Of a DNA stretch of 64,000 nucleotides, positions 34,492-45,428 are shown piece by piece. This DNA is from Nymphalis io (taxonomy: Eukaryota > Arthropoda > Insecta > Lepidoptera > Nymphalidae): assembly GCF_905147045.1 (NCBI RefSeq), contig NC_065910.1, positions 8,432,001 through 8,496,000 on the forward strand. The letters run 5' to 3'. The notes below the pieces were generated by a model. That model was not told the origin of the DNA, ran no database searches, and saw nothing but the letters and a program-made list of their open reading frames with translations. The translations under genes were made by a program, and so were the position numbers. The first letter of the stretch is position 1, and each line of letters begins with the position of its first letter.

Positions 34492-34837
34492 TTTTATTTA
34501 AATTTATTTATTTATTATTGTCTAAGAAATTATTAATCTTGTAAATGTCAGTATAGCAGCGTTTGGTGCGATGGTAGCGATATATAACTCCGCATTCATT
34601 GGAATACAGCCTTAATACGATGTTTCAATGCGGGTAAGTTTCTTTGTTGTACTGTTTTTGGTTGAAATATAAATATGTTCTGTAACATGCAGGTACCATT
34701 ACAATGTTGTGCTTTAATGCAGGCCGCAGCTGTTATTTTTTTTAATTTGCAAATTTAAACACCTATTGTGAGCAAACGTGGATAGGATTATTTATCTATA
34801 CTGTATATAAGCTTTACATGCATTGAACCCATGATGT

Positions 34838-34918
34838 TTTTTTTCACTCGGCGGTGAATGAATTCTAAATAAAAATTCAGCCAAATAAATTGAGAGGTGT
34901 TTGTCCGGGTGTCAACGA
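34838..34918 (-). mobile_element. Old B-like SINE remnant
   Basis: TTTCACTCGGCGGTGAATGA, AAATTCAGCCAAATAAATTG and GTTTGTCCGGGTGTCAAC are a worn minus-strand B head region. Confidence 0.45.
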
Positions 34919-35695
34919 GACTTTTTTTAATTCATTGGATCCAAAAAGGTTTTTCGAAAATAGTTTTTAGTGTAACATTCTCAACGTTAAAAGTCATGTA
35001 AACAAACCAAATCTCTAACTAGGCAATAGTGTAAGTTCATTGATCTCTTACTTAACACCTTAACACTTCCAAAGGGCACTACCAAATTTAAAGTGTAAAG
35101 TAAACGCTTATAACGCAATAAGATAATACAAATTATCAGTTCCAATTTCAAAGTTATTGGTCCCAATTTTGTTCCAAATTTAAATAAAAAGTTAAATTTG
35201 TAACATGCTTAATAGGATATATCTAGGCTAGTCATTAGTAAAAGATAACAACAGTCGTAGTACTGTAGAATTTATTTTGAGATTTTATACAAAAGAATCG
35301 AAAAGAAAAATGGGCAAACACTTTATTTGAAAATATATATTAACCAAAAACCGAGCAATTTTAACTTATGCCATTTTGTCCCTTACCTGAAATTATATTG
35401 TAGAACTGTCAATGCGAAAAGATGAAAGTGTCTAGTTATATAGTTTCAAATAATTTTAGATTTCGACAATAAGGTCATTGAACTTATAGCATCAAATGAC
35501 GTCATGGGAACCTCAGCTTTCTGTATCGAGAAATGTCCTATCACTTAATTAATATGCACAATGTGTATTATGAACAATACTTATGGCATTAATATGCACG
35601 GACGCCATAGCGACACAGCCGCCATATTGATTATAGTGCGTGGAAATAATTATGGTTTCGCCGGATATAATGCTACGCAACATAAATGTCTATCC
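34919..35695. other. Unassigned DNA
   Basis: 35560-35690 is less AT-rich and holds a 61-codon + frame that runs into the hairpin at 35696. No motif recognised. Confidence 0.45.
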
Positions 35696-35749
35696 CTCTT
35701 AGCAAAACGGTACACCATTAAGGATAATGGTGTACCGTTTTGCTAAGAG
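35696..35749. repeat. Perfect 25-bp hairpin with 4-base loop
   Basis: Arms 35696-35720 and 35725-35749 are exact reverse complements. The left arm starts CTCTTAGCAAAACGGTACAC; the spacer is AGGA. No flanking terminal sequence resembling a known DNA transposon is visible. Confidence 0.95.
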
Positions 35750-36158
35750 TAAATGAGAGAGAATAAAGTCTTAAATTTTTTTTATATTATGTTTTTATTT
35801 AAAATATACGAGGCGATATAACGCTCTGTGTAGTGGATAATTAATCTTAAGAGTTTTCAAATTGCCGTAACAAAAATTAATATTTTAATGAGTATATTTT
35901 TGTTAGATAATTGTATTTATTTAATTATATTTGAATTTTATCGTATATAGTTTATGTAATTTATTTGACGAAAAGATAATGAGATTCTCGGTAGAATTTA
36001 CAATTCGGTATGATGGAACTTTAAATTCAATTTAATCCGGTAATCTGACGAAAAAAAAGCACTTATACTTAAGGTACTATTATTTATATTAATAGTTATT
36101 AGAGCTAACTTATATAAAGAATATTTTGATTTGGTTTCAGAATTTTATACATGTGTTT
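35750..36158. other. Unassigned AT-rich DNA
   Basis: Nothing recognised. Confidence 0.5.
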
Positions 36159-36449
36159 ACTGGTGGTAGAGCTTTGTGCAAGCTCGTCTGGGTAGGTACC
36201 ACCCACTCATCAGAAATTCTACCGCATAACAGTAGCACTTGGTATTGTTGAGTTCCGGTTTGATATATGAGTGAGCCAGTGTAATTATAGGCACAAGGGA
36301 CATAACATCTTAGTTCCCAAGGTTGATCGCGCATTGGTGATGTAAGCTATGGTTAACGTTTCATACAATGCCAATGTCTATGGGCGTTGGTGACCACTTA
36401 CCATCAGGTGGCCCATATGCTCGTCCGCCTTCCTATTCTATAAAAAAAA
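36159..36449 (+). mobile_element. Family A retroposon, full length
   Basis: ACTGGTGGTAGAGC to CTTCCTATTCTATA plus 8 A. Nearly unbroken against the 11418 copy, with small changes such as GTTTGATATATGAGTGAGCC. Confidence 0.92.
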
Positions 36450-36595
36450 TAACTCCTATATAATAAAATACGATATATTTATTGGTTTGTCTATCATTAT
36501 CATGATGATGTGATTTTTATTTTATTATTGCATGAGAACATGAAACGCTTGTCACGTTAAGATTCTAGTACTTATATAATAATACTTCTGCCGTG

Positions 36596-36722
36596 GTCGT
36601 TGCTCGCATGTGAGGGGGAGAGGTGTTAGGTACCTTATGTCCTTATCTGACAACGTGTATGCAAAATTTCACGAAAGCGTAACAAAAACTCGCACACTTT
36701 CACATTTATAAAATTAGTAAGT
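36596..36722 (-). mobile_element. Helitron-like element, 5' end and part of body
   Basis: Read on minus: TACTAATTTTATAAATGTGA, GTGCGAGTTTTTGTTACGC, TTTCGTGAAATTTTGC, AGGACATAAGG. Confidence 0.55.
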
Positions 36723-36752
36723 ATTATATACTAAAAAATTCTCCGAAACGCC

Positions 36753-37075
36753 GAAATGGCCCAGTGGTTAGAACGCGTGAGTCTTAACCGATGATCGTAG
36801 GTTCAAACCTGAGCAAGTACCACTTAATTTTCATGTACTTAATTTGTGCTTATAATTCATCTCGTGTTTGACGGTGAAGGAAAACATAAAGAGGAAACTA
36901 ACTCTTAAGTAACTAACTGCGTGTGTCTAATTTCACCGAAATTCTGCCACATGTGTATTCCAACAACCCGCATTGGAGCAGCGTGGTGGAATAAGCTCCA
37001 TACCTTCTCCTCAATAAAAAAGGAAAAAAGACCTCCTCGGTTTTTGTCCAGCAGTGGGACAGTCACAAGCTGTTA
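36753..37075 (+). mobile_element. Family B SINE with internal insertion
   Basis: Head CGCCGAAATGGCCCAGTGG, B box GGTTCAAACCTG. About 26 bp near 36897-36922, containing AACTAACT twice, replace GAGGAAACCTGC. The 3' end reads CCAGCAGTGGGACAGTCACA. Confidence 0.87.
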
Positions 37076-37121
37076 TCACCCCTAGACCGAAACGCGCTGC
37101 ATCTTGTTGCATAAGTTTTAT

Positions 37122-37343
37122 GTTTTTTTTTTTTTTGTAGAATAGGAAGGTGGACGAGCATATGGGCCACCTGATGGTAAGTGGTCACCAAACGCCCTTA
37201 GACATTGGCATTGTAAGAAATGTCAACCATCGCTTATAGCCAATGCGCCACCAACCTTGGGAACTAAGATTTTATGTCCCTTGTGCCTGTAATTACACTG
37301 GCTCACTCACCCTTCAAACCGGAACACAACAATATCAAGTATT
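37122..37343 (-). mobile_element. Family A retroposon, 5'-truncated
   Basis: Poly(T) of ~14, then the same AACGCCCTTAGAC and CTTATAGCCAATGCG variants as 1897-2180. It stops at AATATCAAGTATT, losing the first ~75 bp of A. By eye the shared part is almost identical to 1897-2180, so both are recent. Confidence 0.93.
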
Positions 37344-37379
37344 AATAATTATTAATAACAATATAATATATGTCTATTG

Positions 37380-37530
37380 AATTTCAACATTCAACAGAAA
37401 CGTTCTGGAATTAAATATTTGGATAATAAAAATTTGTGCCTTTGATGTACTCGAAGATGATTTTGTTTTATGACAAAAATATCATCATTCATTTACGAAT
37501 ATATTAAGATATGAATTTCTGTTTAAATAA
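37380..37530. repeat. Diverged duplicate, copy 1 (partner 39475-39605)
   Basis: CAACAGAAACGTTCTGGAA, TTAAATATTTGGATAATA, GAAGATGATTTTG, CATTTACGA.. and ATGAATTTCT appear in the same order in the partner. Confidence 0.5.
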
Positions 37531-37971
37531 AACTACTGAGTTTAAACAGACAAGATGCCTCCTTTTTTATTAGTAAGTATATTTCATCCCAGATAATACA
37601 CAATCAATTTTAATGGACAACATTTAATAAGTTCACAAAACAAAATATGTATATTTTAACATATAACAGAAACACATTTCAAAGTAGTTCAATTGTCAAC
37701 CTACTTTACTTACAAATGTAAGTGAAAAAACAAAATCAAAACTTTTTGCACTTTGTTAATTGCTAATCGAATTGCGTTGCAATTCTAAAACGGAAATAAA
37801 CCGTTTCATATCTGATTTGTAATCGATTTGAAAGTAAACGAGGAAATCGTATGTGAATGAATTAACTGTACAATAAAACTATACTAAATGAACTGACAGC
37901 TGAATTTAATATGGAGTTAATCTTGGAAATCTTATATAACCAATAATCATTCTTTTTCCTCGCATCAACAA

Positions 37972-38176
37972 TGTGCCACCAACCTTGGGAACTAAGATGT
38001 TATGTCCCTTGTGTCTGTATTTTTATTTATCCGTTTATAGACCAATACAAAATTTAACATATTTACATTGGCTCACTCACCCTTCAAACCGGAACAGAAC
38101 AACACTAAGTTTTATTATTTAGCGATTAAATATATGAAGACCTGTCCAAATGAGTTTGTAGAAAGCCCTACCACTA
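37972..38176 (-). mobile_element. Family A fragment with a 42-bp internal insertion
   Basis: TGTGCCACCAACCTTGGGAA to AAAGCCCTACCACTAAATG. Between GTGTCTGTA and TTTACATTGG about 42 bases (38020-38061) are foreign to the family. The 3' end of A is missing. Confidence 0.78.
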
Positions 38177-38276
38177 AATGCTGTAAAAAACTTCATTTGA
38201 GTTTGTACAAAGCCTAGTAGAGCTTGTAATGTACTACACTTAATTTTAAAATTGTTTTTTTAAGTTTGGTTTTTTA

Positions 38277-38579
38277 GGTTCAGCCGTTGGTACTTGGGGA
38301 TTCCAAGCACCAACTGGTGTTACAGATTTAGCTAATGTTGGAGTTTTGTGAGTAGCCATCTCTGGTTCTAAAGCACGTCAAACAAACATTGTTTACCGCT
38401 GAGGATGCCAACATTTTTCTATGGCAAAGACAGGAGTAAATATAGCTGCTGAAGCTATGAGTTAAAGCAGAACTAACAGACTTTTACAATTATTATTATA
38501 TAATATTACAACATTATTGAATTAGATTGTCCGTAAAATTTTCTATTCGTTAAGGTAATTTTGAACTAAATGTAATAAA
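38277..38579 (+). pseudogene. Exon-like segment or decayed gene end, unidentified
   Basis: A pyrimidine-rich TTTGGTTTTTTAG precedes a single frame of 62 codons (38277-38462) reading GSAVGTWGFQAPTGVTDLAN.., then ARQTNIVYR, then a stretch ending NIAAEAMS and TAA. Two in-frame TGA codons (38349-38351, 38400-38402) break it. AATAAA at 38574-38579 could be the poly(A) signal of the same remnant. GTGAGT directly after codon 23 could be a splice donor instead. I do not recognise the protein. No repeat family covers it. Confidence 0.4.
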
Positions 38580-38869
38580 GATTGTAGGTTTTTGTTTTCG
38601 ATCCAATTCAACGCCTATATCATTTATTGTGTTATAAATGTTCAAGACGATTTGATCCACGCTAGTTAAGAATTCGCTGTCAACTCATAGAAATACTCTT
38701 GAAAATTTTGTTTGTATATGAGCTTTTAGCCGTTGACCATTTTTATTTGCTTGGCGTTTCGTCATAGCTTTTGTCATTGTCATGAGCTTATCCCTGATCG
38801 ACTGTGCGAGTTGCTTTTATTTAGATCACATTTTAATTTCCAACATAATATATATATATCATTTTAATT

Positions 38870-38965
38870 AAAATATATTAAAGTTCCTGTCTTTTTCTAT
38901 CGAATGTCAATTACTGATGTCAGAAAGAGAAATATTGGTGTGTTACATTCAGCATCTATATGAGA
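38870..38965 (-). mobile_element. Family F fragment
   Basis: TCTATCGAATGTCAATTACT, GATGTCAGAAAGAGAAAT matches the middle of 48374-48528 read on the other strand. Confidence 0.4.
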
Positions 38966-39474
38966 CGTTTTTATGCCCGTGATATAAATATAATATTTCT
39001 TTTGTTAAATAAATCTAAGTTCATAAAGTTTTTACTCGCCTTAACCCTTTCAGAGCTTACGCGGTCATTACGACCTATATTAGTCAAGTGTCGCTTTTTA
39101 TTCCCATTTCTTTCACATGCCCTTCACGACGATGCCTTCTTGATGATGATTAAGTAGTTTTATTTTTAGAATTATCTCGTTACCCGTGTATAATGGTTTA
39201 AAGTGAGGTCATTTGTAAAAAATAATGTGCAATGGTTTGAAAAATGTAAGGTTTTAATGTAATAACATGTTCTGTGAAGCGTTTGCTTTGGAATTACCAA
39301 TTTGTTGTTAAATGGACGAGAACTCTCGGTCTGTCGGTTTGCAATTCTTGCTACTTTATCTCTGCCATTTATGGTTCGGTTATTAAATTTTTTTAGATTT
39401 AAATTAATTGTAAGCATTTTATAATATTCATTTTATGATAACATATTACCTTAATGTAATCTTAGATCAATAGT
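38966..39474. other. Unassigned AT-rich DNA
   Basis: Short frames of 65 and 81 codons on opposite strands, with no motifs. Confidence 0.45.
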
Positions 39475-39605
39475 ACAACAGAAATGTTCTGAATGGAATT
39501 TAAATATTTGGATACTAAGCTTTGGATAGTTCTATGAATCCAAAGACGATTTTTTAGATTTATAAAAACAAACATCGATTTACGATTAAGAAATTAATTT
39601 CTCTC
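39475..39605. repeat. Diverged duplicate, copy 2 (partner 37380-37530)
   Basis: CAACAGAAATGTTCTGAATG, TTTAAATATTTGGATACTA, AAAGACGATTTTTTAG, CGATTTACGA. Confidence 0.5.
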
Positions 39606-40296
39606 AAATTTAAATTTTATATTTTTAATTTAATGTATTTTATATCATTTTAATTAAACATAGGTTTTCTACACTTCTTATGTTCGGGGTCGTTTCGGCA
39701 CTATAAAACATTGCCAGGTTAAAAATCATCCATAATATATTTCACTTTTCCTTAAACGAAAAGCAAAAGTATCGCAAAGTAGTCATTTTACGACTTATAG
39801 ATGTATAAATAGTATCATTTGAAAATGAGCTTTATGCGCTTACAATACAGTCTGTATTATAAATAAAAACGTATCATTATGAGCCGCTTGTTGTGATATT
39901 GTGCGTGTGTGACCCTATACAAAATTATTCATATTCTGTATTCGAAAAATATTATATACCTTATTACGTATGCCATAGAGATTATTGTTTCTGATATTAA
40001 AATATAATCGAGTTCCATTTGTTTCTTTGTATAATTCATAAGTATTTTGTATACGAGATTCCTATATGACACATCATAGCAATCACTCTTCAAAAAATGG
40101 TGAGCAATAATAAAGGAACGAAGATAAACTTATTTATAAATGTGGAAAAGGACAAACACATTTACATAAGTTAGTAAATTGTATATAAAGAAGAGAGATG
40201 ATTAGTTATATAAAGTTCCTACCTAAGCTTTTTGAAATCATCAAGCTATTTTACTGCTGATTGTGGATAGAAATACACACTAGCATTTCATCCCTC
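39606..40296. other. Unassigned AT-rich DNA
   Basis: Nothing recognised. Confidence 0.5.
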
Positions 40297-40366
40297 ACAT
40301 GAAGGTTTCCTCACGATGCTTACCTTCACCACCAAGCACAAGGTGATGTATAAACAATGTTATGGA
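40297..40366 (-). mobile_element. Family B fragment
   Basis: GAAGGTTTCCTCACGATGCT, TACCTTCACCACCAAGCACA, the middle of B on the minus strand. Confidence 0.6.
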
Positions 40367-40444
40367 GTTAAATTAATAATGTTTATAATATATAAAGTTT
40401 TATCACTTTTGTTATATACTCTTAACGCAAATATGAAAAATGTA

Positions 40445-40619
40445 ATGTATGTATGTATGTATGTATGTATGTATGTATGTAGGTATGTATGTATGTATGT
40501 ATGTATGTATGTATGTACGTACGTACGTATGTACGTATGTATGTATGTATGTATGAATGTGTGTGTATGTGTGTCTGTATGTGTGTGTGTATGTGTGTGT
40601 ATGTGTGTGTGTATGTGTG

Positions 40620-40653
<34 letters not shown>

Positions 40654-40697
40654 TGTATGTATGTATGTATATATGTATGTATGTATGTATGTATGTA
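40445..40697 (+). repeat. Long (GTAT)n compound microsatellite
   Basis: Pure (ATGT)n blocks at both ends, a (GTAC) variant patch near 40515-40535, and a TGTG-rich middle at 40558-40622. The repeat yields long Met-Tyr-Val-Cys frames, which are artefacts. Confidence 0.98.
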
Positions 40698-41323
40698 GTT
40701 AGTTTATAAAGACGAAATATTAATATATATTTTTGTACAATATTGATACGGCCAAACGAATCGAATCGAATCGAATTCGACGATTACTAGCGTAATAATG
40801 ATTCAAAGTGATTCTATTAAAGATATTTCAATTAAAAAGGAATGTTATGCTGCAGAAAAGGCTGCAAAGGAGCAGATAATGTCCCTTCCCTCTCTCTCTC
40901 CAATGTCAATTATATTATTATTTGAATCATTCAAAAGTGATTAATTTTCACATTAAGGAGAAATCATCAAATTAACAGACAAACAAAACATATATATCTA
41001 AGAGAAGACAATGGCTGACCTATTTCTTGTCCTCCGTACGAAGGCGTTAGAAAGCGCTTTTGTTGCACAATACCACTCTTAGCTTCCGTATACAATGATC
41101 GAAGCATGTTTCAACTTTTCAGAATATATTAAACATGCAATTATAAAACTTATTCATTTAATATAAAGTTGATTTTTGGTTAAAATGTTTAGTGTGACAT
41201 GTGTAAAGCTGTGACGAATTGTATGAGTTTTTGTCACAAGCGATTAATGCTTTAACCTCAATTTTGTATTTACCGTAACTTTTATTTGACTCGTATCGAT
41301 TTTATTGACTTTCTTCGGATATC

Positions 41324-41393
41324 CTTGACGTCGTTAAATTGTAAATAAGATATACTTACTTGACGTCGTTAAATTGTATATAAGACTTATTCC
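41324..41393 (+). repeat. Two-copy tandem duplication, period 35
   Basis: CTTGACGTCGTTAAATTGTA occurs at 41324 and again at 41359, followed by (A/T)ATAAGA in both. Confidence 0.9.
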
Positions 41394-41498
41394 TGTTTAT
41401 TGCAAAAAGTCTTATCCGACTAAGAATTTTATTTTTACATATATTATTTCTCTTTTTTTTTTGTTGGTGAAAAAAGAAAGATGCTAAAGTGGAAGGTA

Positions 41499-41544
41499 AC
41501 TGGTAACCTCTATCCATACAGTATTATGGATAGAGGTTACCAGT
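41499..41544. repeat. Perfect 20-bp hairpin with 6-base loop
   Basis: Arms 41499-41518 (ACTGGTAACCTCTATCCATA) and 41525-41544 are exact reverse complements around CAGTAT. Confidence 0.95.
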
Positions 41545-41566
41545 ACCAGTATGTGGTTTTTATGAT

Positions 41567-41823
41567 ATAGGTAGGCGGAAATGTGTCAACTAATGGTAAG
41601 TGGTCACTAACGCCCATAGATATTAGCATTGTAAGCAATAATAACATCAAATTGTCAATGCGCTAATAACTTTGGGCAATTAGATGTTATACCTCTAATT
41701 ACACTGGCTTACTCACCCTTCAAACTGACATACAAAAAATCTAAGTAAAGGTTTGGCGGTAGAATATAATGACCCACTTATTGTATTCTACTGCCAAACA
41801 GACGGGCTTGCACAAAGCCCTAC
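41567..41823 (-). mobile_element. Family A retroposon, diverged
   Basis: AGGTAGGCGGAAATGTGTCA, CACTGGCTTACTCACCCTTC, then ACGGGCTTGCACAAAGCCCT. The GCGGTAGAATAT block is followed by a second, inverted ATTCTACTGCCAAACAG block, so the 5' part is locally rearranged. Confidence 0.75.
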
Positions 41824-43307
41824 CAAGTAAGTAATATCATCTTACGCTGTAAACATGAGATAATTTAAATATTATACTTTATCAAGTATCAAAACAAGCA
41901 ATGATATATTTCTCTATTCATATAGTCTAATGATGTCATCAATTAAAAACATTTAATACGAGTAATTTTTAAAATTTTATTAATTTCGTGTTAAAACATG
42001 TTGTTTTAATCCAATCACTATTAATATAAAATATATTTAATAACCAATTACATTATGACACATTTTGATTTTAATGTAAAAATCTAATTTAGTATAAACC
42101 AAGTTATAAAAAAAATCGCTCATAGCAAACATACCAATACAAGTAGGTCATTAGAAGAAACGACTTTCTGTTTTCGTGACACATTAAATCGAACTAAATT
42201 GAACCTTAGATTGGTGTAATAGAGTCTAGATCACAGTGCGTTGATGTTTCATCTCATTGTGGCACGTGAGTATTTAATTAAGTAGCATTATCTTGTTTAT
42301 AATAGAATGTGTAGGTTGATACGGTAATTATGCACCCGTTGATATACCGACATTGCTGTTTAAGAAATGTTAATAGTTACATGTCAAATAAATGAAATAA
42401 CAATAAGAATTAAATTCCATACAAATCTATGTATATAAAATATACATAGATTATTATAAAACTAGTTAATTGTCTAGAAAAATTATTTACGTTTTATCTA
42501 CGTATTTATCTACCTCGAGGAAGGGGTTAATTGTGACAAATTTCAAATAAATCAGGCAGATAGTTTAGGAGATCTCGTGATCAGTGGTATTTCAATTATA
42601 TATATAAACTCACTGACATATGAACGCAACGCATAGCCCAAACCACCATTTTGCGAAACAAAATTTTGCATACACGTACCTTATACATAGTAGGTCACTA
42701 AGAAAAGATTTTTAATAATTTAATCTCTAAGGTAAATTAGAAAGAGGCCGAAAGTTTATATGAAAACTCTTCATTTTTAAAGAATGAGTTACGAAAATGG
42801 TATTGAGCAATTCAGAATTATAATTGATGTCTAAGTTATATATATTATATAAAATATCTGAACATACGCAATCTGATTTGGCTATTGCATTGCTATCGCG
42901 TTCTCATAGATGACTTACAATATTAAAACTAATCTTTTTGTCCCGGCAAAACTTTTACTAGTCATATAAACGAACTCCTAATACAATAGTATCAACTTCT
43001 TTTCGTAATAAAGGTACGGATTACAAAACAAATGCATAAAGAGCTCCGTAATTACTCTCTAATTAAATATCTTTAGGTCTTTATCGAAATTAGACGGTTA
43101 ACAGTATCGCAATCGTAAAATTACAGGCATTATAAATGACCTTTCGTATGAATTATATAATTAAAAGAACGTTTACACTTTGTCGATACGACGTTATTTT
43201 TAAGAAATATTTTTAATCAATGAGGATAAGACTTCTACCTATGAACTCTTATCCTTTATTATAAAAAAAATCTTTATTATAGTTTATAATATTATTGGTA
43301 TATCTAT
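41824..43307. other. Unassigned AT-rich DNA
   Basis: A 13-bp inverted repeat AATCTATGTATAT/ATATACATAGATT lies at 42424-42452. 42505-42600 (CTACCTCGAGGAAGGGGTTA) resembles 46950-46975 and may be Helitron-type debris. Confidence 0.45.
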
Positions 43308-43500
43308 TCTATTATTATAAATCCGAAAGTAAGCCGGTCTGTCTCGTTTAGCGTTGTTACGCTTCCACGGCTAAACTACTGAACCTATTTTGATAAAATT
43401 TGGTATGATAAGCTTAAGCCCCAAAGGAGGACATAGGTTTTTTTATACCTACCACCTGTACAGTCTCCAACAGGTGGGCGGAGCTGCGAGTGAAAACTAG
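43308..43500 (+). mobile_element. Helitron-like non-autonomous element, near complete
   Basis: TATTATTATAAATCCGAAAG, TTACGCTTCCACGGCTAAAC, TTTTGATAAAATTTGGTATG, AAGGAGGACATAGG. It ends GGCGGAGCTGCGAGTGAAAA then CTAG. About 195 bp with no coding. Confidence 0.7.
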
Positions 43501-43937
43501 CATCTAATATCTAAATCCCGAATTGTAGATATGTTATGGATACACATTTGTGCTTATAAATCAAAATCAATCATATTCACAGACTGTTACTTTACACATA
43601 TACATTTTTCTCAAAATGTAACCCTAATAACAATCAGTTGAAAGCGGAGCATGTTGTTTGGTACACATCAGTGAACGCGATCAATCAAATATTTATATAT
43701 TAGCTAAATTCTTAACGCCCACTCTTAACGAGTAGTTTAAAAGAATGATTTAATATTGAAATAAAAAATAAAAAACAATTATTACGTAACAGCGATAATA
43801 AAAAGCAATGACCTTGGTCATCCGTTTTGAATAGTAAAAAAAAACATTACATCATAATGTTATCTGTCTTCCAAGAAAGTAAATACACTAAAACTTTTAA
43901 AACATTTTTAATCGTGTGTTTATTAGACTTTTCATAT

Positions 43938-44454
43938 GTTCTATCGCCAAACAAGACAAGTATTGCACTCGGTATTTTTGTGTTTCAGTTGGGAATGGTG
44001 ATTGACCCAGTATAGCTACAGGCACAAGGGATAAAACATCTTAGTTCCCAAGGTTGGCTTTTTTTATAGAATAGGAAGGCGGACGAGCATATGGGCCACC
44101 TGATGGTTAGTGGTCACCAACACCCATAGACATTGGCATTCTAAGAAATGTCAACCATGGCTTACATAGCCAATGCGCCACCAACCTTGGGAACTAAGAT
44201 TTTAAGTTCCTTGCTGTGAATGAAACTGTAATTACAGACACAACAACTTCAAACCGGAACACAACAATATCAAGTACTGCTGTTTTGCGGTAAAATATCT
44301 GATGAGTGGGTGGTACCTACCCAGACGAGCTTGCACAAAGCCCTACCACCAGTAATTGGTGAATCATTAGCGTTGTAATTGTTAATATTTCACGCCAATG
44401 TATATGGGCGGTGGTAGCCACGTGCCATCAGATGGCCCATTTACTATCCTGCCT
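43938..44454 (+). mobile_element. Old family A copy, host of a nested A
   Basis: Left part 43938-44057 (CTATCGCCAAACAAGACAAG to TTAGTTCCCAAGGTTGG). Right part from 44356 (TTGGTGAATCATTAGCGTTG to CATTTACTATCCTGCC). The split falls at the GGTTGGTGGCG segment. Confidence 0.82.
44058..44355 (-). mobile_element. Younger family A copy nested in family A
   Basis: CTTTTTTTATAGAATAGGAA to CCTACCACCAGT. A 5'-side duplication near 44206-44260 (CTTGCTGTGAATGAAACTG..) is private to the copy. TTGG on both sides may be a short TSD. Confidence 0.9.
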
Positions 44455-44520
44455 GCCCGCCCTGTAGATATTTTACCGCCCGCTGTTTTGCGGTCGAATA
44501 TCTGATGATCTTGTGCATTT
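44455..44520. mobile_element. Family A fold-back scrap
   Basis: GATATTTTACCGCCCGC, then TGTTTTGCGGTCGAATATCT puts the same A segment in both orientations within ~40 bases. Confidence 0.55.
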
Positions 44521-45235
44521 GGTTAGCCTCCGTTGAGAAGGAAAGTTATGGTCGAAATAGGTCAGGAAAATATCATCGTCATCACTAATTGTACTGATTC
44601 TATTGTACGTATCACACATAAATACATACATACAATGTTTAGAATATAAGACACAGAAATTTGAAAAATTGAAAAAGACCGTCTTCGCTTGTTTATACGA
44701 AGGCTCACGTACGAAAGAATATGAATTTTAAGAAGGACATGGCACCTCTAATCTTCTGTATTCAATCGATCGGCTCATAGTGTCGTATTTTTTCAAGGCA
44801 TATAAATGTATCATATAAATAAGTTTTTGGAAACAGACAAACGTATCTCGCTGTAAACGATTTAATTCCTATTAAATTACCATGAGTAAATCTAGTTGCA
44901 ACGGATAGTGCTAATTGCATATACAAGATAAATGAATTATCTTTCTCAGATAAGAAATAAATTCAAGTCGTGATATCGCAATGTAAACGGTCTCTCGTTT
45001 GATCAGTCACTCAAGAGATAAGAAATCTTTAACAATGGTCAACAACCCTTTAACACGGACACCGCTAATAACAGATTATATCAAATTCGACAATAGTATT
45101 CATTTTGAACACTAGGAATTCTTAGTCATGCATATTGCGAAATTAGTATAGGTGTGGTTTTGTGCATGAGAGGAAGCGTTTTATTGTTAATTTGAAAATG
45201 GAATTATTTGTATACTAGTTTCCGGCACGCAAATA
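44521..45235. other. Unassigned AT-rich DNA
   Basis: Nothing recognised. Confidence 0.5.
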
Positions 45236-45428
45236 GGTTACCTGGAAGTGTCAATCCCTACATTGCCTACCACCTACGCCACCAAGGACTTGATCTACGA
45301 TGTTTTGTCCATGTTTTGTAATTACAGAGACTCACACACGCAGCAATACAAATTATTATTGCTATTTTAACGTGACGCGAGTGGGTGGTTCTCACCCAGA
45401 TGGGCACTAAGCCTTACTACCGGTAAAA
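45236..45428 (-). mobile_element. Old family A copy
   Basis: CTACGCCACCAAGGACTTGA, TTGTAATTACAGAGACTCAC and GAGTGGGTGGTTCTCACCCA to GCCTTACTACCGG. Confidence 0.65.

Noticed and set aside
35696..35749. microRNA precursor
   Set aside because: Perfect 25-bp stem with a 4-base loop; too short and too perfect for an animal pre-miRNA.
40316..40702. 128-codon Met-Tyr-Val-Cys repeat protein
   Set aside because: Translation of a (GTAT)n microsatellite.
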